DNA of 9,583 bases from Candidatus Aenigmatarchaeota archaeon (GTDB lineage Archaea > Aenigmatarchaeota > Aenigmatarchaeia > Aenigmatarchaeales > SZUA-1535), in NCBI GenBank assembly GCA_026985775.1, contig JALSPV010000092.1, positions 1-9,583 of the forward strand, given 5' to 3'. The position numbers were made by a program, and so were the translations under genes. Positions within the stretch are counted from its first letter, which is position 1, and each line of letters opens with the position of its first letter. Below, piece after piece: positions 1 to 5,886 of the stretch. Below the pieces are notes generated by a model. That model did no database searches, had not been told where the DNA came from, and saw only the letters and a list, made by a program, of their open reading frames with translations.

Positions 1-1229
1 TGGGAGTAAACAAGCTCCTGCATGGCTTGCTTAACCTGCTTGTAGTTAAGTCTCTCTACTTTGACGAAAGGTGCGAGAAGAGTGTCTACAGAGCTAAAAC
101 TCTGTGCACCCGCAAACTCCATCTGTGTGCATCCAAGGAAGTTTACCATTTGGTGCACAAGGGAACCAAGATGTTTCGCTGCTCTTGCATCTGTTTTGTT
201 CGGCACACCTCCAAAACCTTCGAGTATGAGCTTCTGCAAACTCCATCCAGCGCAATACCCAACTATCCCGTGACTTAAATCGTGTATGTGGAAATAACCT
301 TTCTTATGTGCTTCTGCTATTGCAGGTGTGTACACATGGTTAAGTGTGTAATTTGCTATTACCTTTCCAGATATGTGTAGCATCAATCCAGAGAAAGAGT
401 AATCCTGGTTGCTGTTTTCCCAAACCCGCCAATCGGTTTTTAATAAGTACTCGTTTATTGTATTTATTACATCAACGTAAATGTCTTTAGTTTCTCTTAT
501 CTTTGTCTTCTGCTGACGGTAGAGAATAAATGCCTTTGCTGTTCTGTAATGTCCGTTTTCAACAAGAACCTTTTCTATAACATCCTGAATGTCCTCGACG
601 CTTGGTATTCTATGTGAGAAGCGCTCTTCGAGAAGTTCAACCACTTCATCGGCAACCTTTCTTGCAAGCTCGTAATCCTTTCCACCAACAGCTTGAGCAG
701 CCTTCCATATTGCATGGACTATTTTTTCTTTGTCAAAATCTACTATGCTACCATCTCTTTTCCTAACCTTCTTTATCTTTCTTCTCTTCTTCTCCTTCTC
801 AAGTTTCTTTAGAAGCTTTTCGAACTCCTTCACATCTTTGAATTCTTTGTAAACAGAAGCAAACCTGATATAAGCAACTTTATCAAGCTTTTTAAGTTCT
901 TCCATTACAAGTTCTCCTATTTCCTGTGAGCTAACTTCTTCTCTTCCCATTAATTTTTCCTGGATTCTTTCAACAATTTTTTCTATATCCTCTCTTGAAA
1001 CAGGACGCTTCTCACAGGCTTTAAGAACTCCACGGAGAACCTTTTGTGGATCAAACTGCTCTCTTCTCCCATCTTTTTTAACAACAACAATTGGTGTCGT
1101 TTCTATTCTTTCGTAAGTTGTAAATCTTTTTCCACAGGAAAGACATTCTCTCCTTCTCCTTATAGTTCCTCCTGATTCGCGCGTTTCAAGAACTTTGATA
1201 TCATCTGAACCGCAGTATGGACAGCGCAT
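1..1229 (-). CDS. NrdR-NrdD fusion: transcriptional repressor NrdR joined to anaerobic (class III) ribonucleoside-triphosphate reductase, 3' end outside window
   Basis: The frame is open from ATG at 1229 to the left edge, giving 409 complete codons and no stop. Residues 1-45 are an NrdR zinc ribbon: C3, C6, C29 and C32, with the basic run IRRRREC that contacts DNA in NrdR. Residues 46-136 are an ATP-cone closely resembling bacterial NrdR ([32 protein letters not shown]). A charged linker (about 137-152) leads to a second ATP-cone (153-241, starting [13 protein letters not shown]), as found at the N-terminus of NrdD. From about 250 the NrdD core begins ([45 protein letters not shown]). The glycyl-radical end would lie beyond the window. 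NrdD reduces NTPs to dNTPs anaerobically; NrdR normally represses nrd genes according to bound ATP or dATP. I translated every codon by hand and found no frame break. No ATG, GTG or TTG codon lies in frame in the linker, so NrdD is unlikely to be translated separately. An SD-like GGGGTGG precedes the start. Confidence 0.93.
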   Translation of the reverse strand, partial: MRCPYCGSDDIKVLETRESGGTIRRRRECLSCGKRFTTYERIETTPIVVVKKDGRREQFDPQKVLRGVLKACEKRPVSREDIEKIVERIQEKLMGREEVSSQEIGELVMEELKKLDKVAYIRFASVYKEFKDVKEFEKLLKKLEKEKKRRKIKKVRKRDGSIVDFDKEKIVHAIWKAAQAVGGKDYELARKVADEVVELLEERFSHRIPSVEDIQDVIEKVLVENGHYRTAKAFILYRQQKTKIRETKDIYVDVINTINEYLLKTDWRVWENSNQDYSFSGLMLHISGKVIANYTLNHVYTPAIAEAHKKGYFHIHDLSHGIVGYCAGWSLQKLILEGFGGVPNKTDARAAKHLGSLVHQMVNFLGCTQMEFAGAQSFSSVDTLLAPFVKVERLNYKQVKQAMQELVYS

Positions 1230-1238
1230 TTTACCACC

Positions 1239-1266
1239 CCATTATATATTTTCTCATATATAGTGT
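1239..1266 (-). promoter_or_regulatory. Candidate TATA box overlapped by NrdR-box-like sequences upstream of nrdR-nrdD
   Basis: Read on the minus strand, ACACTATATAT (1266-1256) matches the left 11 positions of the NrdR-box consensus as I recall it (ACACWATATATWGTGT), but the right half is degenerate. A second, overlapping, weaker match (about 12 of 16) covers 1254-1239. CTATATAT (1263-1256) could also be the TATA box, placing transcription start near 1234, just upstream of the ATG at 1229. If real, this would be an autoregulatory operator over the promoter. The region is AT-rich and chance matches are easy, so this is tentative. Confidence 0.35.
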
Positions 1267-1268
1267 CT

Positions 1269-1289
1269 TCTTGAGCAAAAAGCTCAAGA
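1269..1289. repeat. Perfect inverted repeat (8-bp arms, 5-bp spacer) upstream of nrdR-nrdD
   Basis: TCTTGAGC at 1269-1276 is the exact reverse complement of GCTCAAGA at 1282-1289, with five A between them on the plus strand. It sits between two possible TATA boxes, 40 bp before the nrdR-nrdD start. It could be a dimeric operator or a leader hairpin. No long U-tract follows it on either strand, which argues against a bacterial-type terminator. Confidence 0.6.
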
Positions 1290-1300
1290 TATAGGTGTTA

Positions 1301-1308
1301 TTTTTATA
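1301..1308 (-). promoter_or_regulatory. Alternative TATA box for nrdR-nrdD
   Basis: TATAAAAA on the minus strand (1308-1301). A start site about 25 nt downstream would fall near 1279, inside the inverted repeat at 1269-1289, giving a leader of about 50 nt that contains the SD-like GGGGTGG. It competes with the TATA-like sequence at 1263-1256. Confidence 0.35.
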
Positions 1309-1358
1309 CGAGGGTATTTATTTTTTTCTACTCTGAAATGTAACTTTTGCTGTTTTAT

Positions 1359-1373
1359 TATTACAATGTAATA
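1359..1373. repeat. 15-bp palindrome TATTACA-N-TGTAATA
   Basis: Arms TATTACA (1359-1365) and TGTAATA (1367-1373) are exact reverse complements around one central base. The palindrome lies between the 43-aa zinc-ribbon gene and the nrdR-nrdD promoter region. Its size and symmetry resemble a binding site for a dimeric regulator. Base composition is AT-rich, so chance is possible. Confidence 0.45.
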
Positions 1374-1377
1374 CCAG

Positions 1378-1400
1378 AAAAATTAAAAATAAAGTAAAAA
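1378..1400 (-). terminator. T-rich tract after the 43-aa zinc-ribbon gene
   Basis: Directly after the stop codon (1403-1401), the minus strand carries three runs of five T separated by short interruptions. Archaeal RNA polymerase terminates at such U-rich tracts without a hairpin. It would separate the zinc-ribbon gene from nrdR-nrdD. Confidence 0.5.
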
Positions 1401-1532
1401 TTAATTGAGTTGAAGTACAAGTTTTGTTCCGCATCTGCACCTGTTGTTTCTCGCCTTTACATAAGAGGTGTATGAATATTCCCTGCCACACTTCGGACAT
1501 TTCCAAACGAGGACTTTCCAGTCTTTTGCCAT
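1401..1532 (-). CDS. Small zinc-ribbon protein, 43 aa, function unknown
   Basis: ATG at 1532 to TAA at 1403-1401 encodes 43 residues. The motif CPKCG (C12, C15) and the later CRCG (C32, C34) give two cysteine pairs 16 residues apart, a compact zinc ribbon. The rest is basic and aromatic (W5, W10, Y19, Y21, Y24), which would suit nucleic-acid or ribosome contact, but that is only inference. The start is supported by a perfect archaeal SD, AGGTGAT (1543-1537), four bases upstream, and by a TATA-like TTTATATTTA at 1590-1581. A longer ORF in another frame covers the same bases (1318-1563) but has no SD or recognisable motif. I cannot name a family; many archaea have small zinc-ribbon proteins of this kind. 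Confidence 0.8.
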   Translation of the reverse strand: MAKDWKVLVWKCPKCGREYSYTSYVKARNNRCRCGTKLVLQLN

Positions 1533-1580
1533 CCACATCACCTTGAGAATTAAAAGCTAACATTAAAGACTTGAAAATGT

Positions 1581-1590
1581 TAAATATAAA
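1581..1590 (-). promoter_or_regulatory. TATA box of the 43-aa zinc-ribbon gene
   Basis: TTTATATTTA on the minus strand, preceded by an A/purine-rich BRE-like CGAAAA. Transcription would start near 1559, giving a leader of about 27 nt that includes the AGGTGAT ribosome-binding site. Confidence 0.5.
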
Positions 1591-1634
1591 ATTTTCGGCA
1601 AAATAAGGTTAAGCAATTGACGATTTTACTAATT

Positions 1635-3962
1635 TTATTCTATTCTTATAACTTTTGCAGGAACGTTTTTTTCTTTTTCTCTCTCAATTCTGTAAAGCAC
1701 TCCCGAAACAGCACCTTCGAGAACAGGATCGTGAGTGATTAAAAACACCTGATCAACAAACTCGCAGATTCTGTCTCGAAGTATTCTTGCAAGTTCCTCT
1801 CTCGCGCGAATATCGAGGTTATGTGTTGGTTCATCGAGAATGAGCCATCTTAACTGAGGTGCGAGAATAAGGGCAAGTGCTATTCTGAGCGTTAATGCTG
1901 CAAGAGTTCTTTCGCCTCCTGAAACATGCTCAACAGAAACCCAGGCACCTGTCAAATCCTGAAGCTGAAGAATATAATCTTCTTGTGTAACATGCAAGCG
2001 AATTACAGGAAAATCTCCATACGGATAAAGCTCTTCCCAAATACTTTGCATGGCCTCGTTAACAGCGCTTATAAAGTACTTTCTCAGCTCTTCTTGTGTT
2101 TTTTGCAAAGCAATTTTGAATTTCTCAAGCTCTTTCAAAAGACTTTCCATCTTCTTGCTTTCGCTAGCGTATTTTTCAGCGAGTTCCAGATTTCTCTTTA
2201 GTTCTTCCAGCCTTTTTCTTTTTTCTTCCGCAAGCCTTTCCAATGAAACAAGCTCTGTTTCTATGCTTTTCTTTTTTGCATAGATTTCGCGAAGCTCTTC
2301 TAGGAGCATTTCATATTTCTCCGCGGAGAACAGTTTTTTGGAATCTTCAAGTTCTTTTTCAACACTTTCAAGTTCAGCTCTTTTTTGTTCGAGTTCTTTC
2401 TTTTTTCTCATGTGCTCCATAACCTTTTCAAGCTCAAGGTTTTTCTCCCTTAGCTTTATTTCTATTTCTTTTTCCCTCTCCCTTATTTGCTCGATTTCTC
2501 TTTCAAAACCCTCAAGTTCACTTTGAAATTTTTCAAGCCTGCTTTTAAGCTCGTATTTCAGACTTATCTTCTTTTTAAGTTCCTCTACTTCTCTTTTCAC
2601 CTGTAAAAGCTCTATTTTACTCATCTCAGCGTTTTTCTTTCTTTTTTCAAGCTCTTCAATCTCCTTTTGAAGAAGCGAAATTTCTTTGCGTAGAGAAATA
2701 ATAGTGCTCTTAAGTTCTTGTATTTCGCGCATTTTTCTTTCTTTTAAAGCAAGCCTCTTGTTTTCAGGAAGCTCTGAATCGCATATTGGGCATTTTCCTA
2801 TTTCCCTTTCAAGCTCTTTCACGGCTTTTTCAAGCTCCTTTACTTTTGTATTGGCTTCATAGTATTCTTGAGTTTTCTTTTCGAGCTCGCTTTTCTTTTC
2901 TTCAACTTCTCTCTCTATTACCTCTAATTCTTTGGCGTGCACATCAAGAATTTTTTCTCTTTCTTCTAACTCATGTATCTTTCTTTCAGCATTTTCAACT
3001 TCCCTTAACTCAACACTTGTTCTTTCGACATTTTTTCTAAGCGAAAGAATTTCTTTCTCGATCGCGAGCTTTTTCTCACGAAGCTCTTCAAGAATTGCTC
3101 TTAGCCTTGAAATAGCTGAACGCAAAAGCTTTTCATCAGGAACTTCCTTTTCAAGAGCTTTTTCTAATGCTGAGATGGAACCAAGAAGCATGCTGTGCCT
3201 TTTTTCAAGGGTTTCAATTTTTCTTTTTATCTCATCCATAATCTTTAATTTTGCGTTTTTCTCCGCGTAGATGCGCTCTAATTCTTCAAGCGTTTCTCTT
3301 GCGCTTTTCATTTTTTCTTCTATTTCTCTTATTTCACTTTCCAGAGAGGAAATCTCTTCTTTGTTCGTTTCTCGAGCAAGCTGAAGCGCGAGTCTCGAGA
3401 ATTCTTCATAGCATGAATTAACTCTATTTGAAAGCGTTACCACACTCGCTCTTGCGGCTTCAAATCTATCAAGCTTTAAAATCTCATCTATACGCTTTTT
3501 TCTTTCTCCTCTTGGTAGAGTTAGAAAACTTTCTATTTTGTTCTGCTCGGAATAAATTGCCCGGGCGAAAAGATCGAAATCTATTTTAAGAACATCCTCT
3601 ACAAATTCGGTAACCCTTTGTGGCTGAGCTTCAACGAGCTTTCCGTTTATTCTAAGCTCAGCCTGCGTTGCCCTTCCCCGCTCTATTCTTCTTTTTACAG
3701 TATAAACGCTTCCGTTATTAACAAAGCTCAGCTCTACTTCAGCATAATCCTTTCGAACAGGTTTTTTCATTATAATGTCCTCTAACTTCACCTTCCTCTG
3801 CTGAAGCGCTGGAAATGTACCAAAAAGAGCAAAGCATATTGCTTCGAGAACAGAGGTTTTACCGGCTCCCATTACGCCTACTAAAGCGTTTGTACCTTCA
3901 CAAAATTCGAATTCCGAATCAAGATGACATTTCCAGTTTCTGAGTTTCAGTGATTTTATCAT
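1635..3962 (-). CDS. rad50: Rad50/SbcC-family DNA double-strand break repair ATPase
   Basis: This 775-aa protein has an N-terminal Walker A (GVMGAGKT, residues 29-36), a Q-loop (YSEQNK, about 137-142), a long charged coiled coil, a central CPIC zinc hook (391-394) and a second coiled coil. The C-terminal half-ATPase has the signature SGGERT (from 681), Walker B LILDEP (D710, E711), the D-loop HNLD and an H-loop histidine (LITHD, near 744). Rad50 partners with Mre11 to tether and process DNA ends; the zinc hook pairs two molecules. At 775 aa it is shorter than typical archaeal Rad50 (about 850-890), mainly in the coiled coils. No mre11, herA or nurA lies nearby, although these usually cluster in archaea. 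An in-frame TTG at 3974 would add four residues, but its only SD-like GGAG is one base away. I prefer ATG at 3962, which fits the family N-terminus (MIKSLKLRNW) and lies about 28 nt from a TATA box, implying a leaderless mRNA. Confidence 0.93.
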   Translation of the reverse strand: MIKSLKLRNWKCHLDSEFEFCEGTNALVGVMGAGKTSVLEAICFALFGTFPALQQRKVKLEDIIMKKPVRKDYAEVELSFVNNGSVYTVKRRIERGRATQAELRINGKLVEAQPQRVTEFVEDVLKIDFDLFARAIYSEQNKIESFLTLPRGERKKRIDEILKLDRFEAARASVVTLSNRVNSCYEEFSRLALQLARETNKEEISSLESEIREIEEKMKSARETLEELERIYAEKNAKLKIMDEIKRKIETLEKRHSMLLGSISALEKALEKEVPDEKLLRSAISRLRAILEELREKKLAIEKEILSLRKNVERTSVELREVENAERKIHELEEREKILDVHAKELEVIEREVEEKKSELEKKTQEYYEANTKVKELEKAVKELEREIGKCPICDSELPENKRLALKERKMREIQELKSTIISLRKEISLLQKEIEELEKRKKNAEMSKIELLQVKREVEELKKKISLKYELKSRLEKFQSELEGFEREIEQIREREKEIEIKLREKNLELEKVMEHMRKKKELEQKRAELESVEKELEDSKKLFSAEKYEMLLEELREIYAKKKSIETELVSLERLAEEKRKRLEELKRNLELAEKYASESKKMESLLKELEKFKIALQKTQEELRKYFISAVNEAMQSIWEELYPYGDFPVIRLHVTQEDYILQLQDLTGAWVSVEHVSGGERTLAALTLRIALALILAPQLRWLILDEPTHNLDIRAREELARILRDRICEFVDQVFLITHDPVLEGAVSGVLYRIEREKEKNVPAKVIRIE

Positions 3963-3986
3963 AATTATTTTCAAACTCCGAACAAA

Positions 3987-3994
3987 TTTTAAAG
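3987..3994 (-). promoter_or_regulatory. TATA box of rad50, placing the start at the ATG (leaderless)
   Basis: CTTTAAAA on the minus strand (3994-3987) is centred about 28 nt before the ATG at 3962, so transcription would start at or within a few bases of that ATG. Confidence 0.5.
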
Positions 3995-4000
3995 ATTTTT

Positions 4001-4020
4001 AAGAAAAAAGAGAAAAAAGC
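4001..4020 (-). terminator. T-rich terminator after the 67-aa gene
   Basis: Immediately after the TGA stop (4023-4021) the minus strand carries two runs of six T (GCTTTTTTCTCTTTTTTCTT). This is a typical archaeal U-tract terminator and would isolate the 67-aa gene from rad50, which has its own TATA box just downstream. Confidence 0.55.
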
Positions 4021-4224
4021 TCAATATTTTTCAAGAAATATTTTTTTAGGGTCCATGTACATCAATTCTTGTATACTTTCTGGACCCTCATAAATATCTT
4101 CTATCCTACTAAGGGCATAATCTATTGCCTCAAGAAGTTTTTCCGGAACCCCTCCAACCCCTACTTCATTCAACATCTCTAAAACAATGTATTTACCCAA
4201 TTCTCTTTCAGCTCTCCTAACCAT
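4021..4224 (-). CDS. Hypothetical protein, 67 aa
   Basis: This is a small, acidic, mostly helical soluble protein with no cysteine motif, signal peptide or membrane segment, and I do not recognise its family. The N-terminus is basic (VRRAEREL), followed by a predicted helix (about 8-20), a Val/Gly-rich turn (VGVGGVPEK) and a second helix (LLEAIDYALSRIEDIY). ATG at 4224 is chosen because AGGTGG (4235-4230) lies five bases upstream. An in-frame GTG at 4233 is possible but overlaps that SD. It is divergent from the Nudix gene across a short AT-rich promoter region and sits upstream of rad50 on the same strand, separated by a U-tract. No functional link to rad50 is shown. The good SD and spacing make it a likely real gene. 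Confidence 0.7.
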   Translation of the reverse strand: MVRRAERELGKYIVLEMLNEVGVGGVPEKLLEAIDYALSRIEDIYEGPESIQELMYMDPKKIFLEKY

Positions 4225-4252
4225 AACAACCACCTTTTTATTATTGTTCCGT

Positions 4253-4277
4253 AAAAAATTTAAATTTTTAAATTTTT
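4253..4277. promoter_or_regulatory. Shared AT-rich divergent promoter (67-aa gene on minus, Nudix gene on plus)
   Basis: This near-symmetric run of A, T and TTTAAA-type elements reads as a TATA box on both strands. On plus, TTTTTAAAT around 4265-4273 is centred about 26 nt before the Nudix ATG at 4295, which has no SD, implying a leaderless mRNA. On minus, a TATA element near 4267 would start transcription near 4241, keeping the SD of the 67-aa gene. Confidence 0.5.
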
Positions 4278-4294
4278 GATAAGCCGACAGAAAT

Positions 4295-4819
4295 ATGAAA
4301 AATAGAAATGAAATTCACAAAGCAGAAGTCCAGACTCTGGTTTATCCTGTGAAGGGAGAAAGCGTCCTTTTAATCGAGAAAAAGCGCGGATTGGGCAGAG
4401 GACTTTTCAACGGCGCCGGAGGAAAGGTTCACGAAGGAGAAAGCGCAGAAGAGTGCGCAAAGAGAGAATGTGAAGAAGAGCTTCATGTAATTCCTAAGAA
4501 ATTAGAATGGCGGGCTCTTCTTCGCTTTGTGAATCATGTTGAAAATAAATTAAGCGAGGAAATTTACGTTCACGTATTTCTCTGCAAAGAATGGGAGGGT
4601 GAGCCAGAGGAAACAGAAGAAGCAAAACCGTTTTGGGTTACAATCTCGCAGCTGCCTTGGGATAAAATGTGGGAAGATGATATATTTTGGTTACCACACG
4701 TACTTAAAGGAAAATGTGTTTACGCAGAATTCGCTTTTCAAAACTGGAAGCTTTTACACGGTAAGGTGTATTTCCTTGAAGAGCCAAAAAATCAAAATAT
4801 TCCAGACAAGGAATCCTGA
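4295..4819 (+). CDS. NUDT1/MTH1-like Nudix hydrolase, predicted 8-oxo-dGTP diphosphatase
   Basis: This 174-aa Nudix protein hydrolyses, by prediction, oxidised purine dNTPs to monophosphates so that they are not built into DNA. The Nudix box runs G43 to V65 (G-x5-E49, then R57-E58, E61-E62); its usual late Gly is His64. Similarity to eukaryotic MTH1 extends beyond the box. GLFNGAGGKV carries N39, matching MTH1 Asn33. DKMWEDDIFWLP carries W126, D128 and D129, matching MTH1 Trp117, Asp119 and Asp120, which recognise 8-oxo-dGTP. EGEPEETEEAKPFW and the C-terminal AEFAFQ also align. MTH1 is 156 aa; the excess is a short N-terminal extension and a C-terminal tail (about 155-174). The ATG has no SD and lies about 26 nt from a TATA box. 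A GNAT gene follows with a 44-nt overlap and is probably co-transcribed. Family is certain; the exact substrate is inferred from the pocket residues. Confidence 0.9.
   Translation: MKNRNEIHKAEVQTLVYPVKGESVLLIEKKRGLGRGLFNGAGGKVHEGESAEECAKRECEEELHVIPKKLEWRALLRFVNHVENKLSEEIYVHVFLCKEWEGEPEETEEAKPFWVTISQLPWDKMWEDDIFWLPHVLKGKCVYAEFAFQNWKLLHGKVYFLEEPKNQNIPDKES
4763..4768 (+). promoter_or_regulatory. Ribosome-binding site setting the TTG start of the GNAT gene
   Basis: AAGGTG lies inside the Nudix coding region, seven bases before TTG at 4776. No in-frame ATG is close by, and the next one (4878) would remove the first strand and helix of the GNAT fold. This makes TTG at 4776 the best start. Confidence 0.6.
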
Positions 4820-5267
4820 AATAGTTAAAAGTCTTGTTTCAGGGCTAAGAAAGTTTGAAAATAAATTCGACGCAGATATGAGAAGCGATGAAGAAAGTGT
4901 GGAAAAGCAAATAGAGTGGATGAAGAGAAAGCTACAGAGCGAGAGCACATTTCTTTTCGTTGCTATTCGCGAAAATGAAAAACAAAATACTATCGGCTAT
5001 GTTTTTGGGTGGATTGAAAGGAGAAACAAAAATTACTGGAAGCTTACAAGGTTTGGCTATGTGGCTGAGCTTTTTGTTAAGGAAGAGTTCAGAGGGATGG
5101 GTGTAGGAAGAACCTTGCTCGAAAAAGCAGAGAAATGGTTTGCTGAAAAAAGGATAACAAAAATTTTTCTCGATGTGGAAGCAGAGAATCCTGCGTTAAA
5201 CTTTTACAAAAAACTCGGATACCGCGAGCTCGAGCTAAGAATGGTTAAGGAGATTTCTTATTCATAA
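4776..5267 (+). CDS. GNAT-family N-acetyltransferase
   Basis: From TTG at 4776 this encodes 163 aa, a normal single GNAT domain. The acetyl-CoA binding motif A is clear: strand YVAELFV, then EEFRGMGVGRTLLEKAEKW, with R106-G-M-G-V-G111 matching the Q/R-x-x-G-x-G/A loop. It is followed by the C-terminal strand IFLDVEAEN and ALNFYKKLGY, in which Y144 is in the position of the usual general-acid tyrosine. The layout resembles RimI-like or small-molecule acetyltransferases, but the acceptor substrate cannot be read from the sequence. The reading frame stays open upstream to 4599, but that part is the Nudix gene in another frame. The 44-nt overlap with the Nudix gene indicates co-transcription, possibly coupled translation. 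The 3' end overlaps the convergent membrane-protein gene by 23 bp. Confidence 0.85.
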   Translation: MKSQKIKIFQTRNPEIVKSLVSGLRKFENKFDADMRSDEESVEKQIEWMKRKLQSESTFLFVAIRENEKQNTIGYVFGWIERRNKNYWKLTRFGYVAELFVKEEFRGMGVGRTLLEKAEKWFAEKRITKIFLDVEAENPALNFYKKLGYRELELRMVKEISYS

Positions 5268-5883
5268 ACTCTTGAATGAGAAGAATACAAACGGAATAAA
5301 ACAAACAAATTACAGAAATGAGTACGAGCTCGTTTATGATTAAAGAAACAATTATTTTTATAAATTGAGAGCTGCCATCATAACAAAACATTTTCAAAAG
5401 AGCAGCAAAGCATAAAAATACGCACGAAAAAAGCAAAGATATCCTTGCATTCTTGATTATTCTTTTGATGTAAATGCTTTTTGTACATATCTTACTTCTA
5501 TCTAATTGAGTGTATGCAATAATCCCAAGAGATGCTATCGTAAAATACTCGGCTATATTTTCAAGAAACAACGGTATTTGAATATCTTTTTGAAAAATAT
5601 ATTGACTAAAAAATAAAATCGCGAAATACGGAAAAAATCCTATTGTTTTTTTTGGAAGTAGATCTGCCCTAAATACAGAAGCATACAAGAGTAAAAGGAA
5701 AGAAAATATAAACCCAAAAACAAATAATGCGAAAACGAGCGGTAAAAATGGGGAAAACATCCGAGGGAATTTAAAGGCAAAGCAAAAAGGTAGAATACAC
5801 GTTATTTCTATCATATATGATTCCAATAATCTTTTAAGTACTTTCATCAAAACTCGTTTTATGGAATTTATTCTCATACCCAA
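5245..5883 (-). CDS. Polytopic membrane protein, 212 aa, unknown function
   Basis: I do not recognise this protein. It is strongly hydrophobic, with about five or six likely membrane helices (roughly residues 22-40, 44-70, 81-97, 112-126, 146-166 and 174-203). Short loops between them are basic (KRIIKNAR, DRSKICTK) and there are several scattered cysteines (C29, C34, C133, C154, C158, C167, C193, C199). The N-terminus is basic (NSIKRVLMKVLKRLL). The start is probably TTG at 5883, since the GGTG at the end of the preceding gene is six bases away; ATG at 5877 would be twelve bases away. It is the last gene of a three-gene membrane operon, three bases after its neighbour. Its end overlaps the convergent GNAT gene by 23 bp. 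Codon use looks more AT-rich than the surrounding enzymes, which is common for membrane proteins but could also indicate a recent origin. Confidence 0.75.
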   Translation of the reverse strand: MGMRINSIKRVLMKVLKRLLESYMIEITCILPFCFAFKFPRMFSPFLPLVFALFVFGFIFSFLLLLYASVFRADLLPKKTIGFFPYFAILFFSQYIFQKDIQIPLFLENIAEYFTIASLGIIAYTQLDRSKICTKSIYIKRIIKNARISLLFSCVFLCFAALLKMFCYDGSSQFIKIIVSLIINELVLISVICLFYSVCILLIQEFMNKKSP

Positions 5884-5886
5884 ATT

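Noticed and set aside
27..278. Plus-strand frames at the left edge
   Set aside because: Antisense to the conserved NrdD sequence, which is open and clearly homologous on the minus strand.
1269..1289. Intrinsic bacterial-type terminator
   Set aside because: The stem is good, but no U-tract follows directly on either strand, and it stands upstream of a gene start rather than after a stop.
1318..1563. 81-codon minus-strand frame overlapping the zinc-ribbon gene
   Set aside because: It occupies a different frame from the 43-aa protein, has no SD, runs through the terminator tract and has no motif. The 43-aa frame has a perfect SD and paired cysteines.
1230..1634. tRNA or other structured RNA gene in the largest intergenic area
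   Set aside because: No cloverleaf-like stems or conserved T-loop sequence were seen; only the two inverted repeats, promoters and the 43-aa gene stand out.
2932..3270. 112-codon plus-strand frame inside rad50
   Set aside because: A Ser/Phe-rich translation of the antisense of the Glu/Lys-rich coiled coil, a common artefact; neighbouring plus frames in 1926-3040 are the same.
4599..4775. N-terminal extension of the GNAT gene back to an ATG at 4599
   Set aside because: These codons are the Nudix gene read in another frame and do not resemble GNAT. The SD and fold boundary support TTG at 4776.
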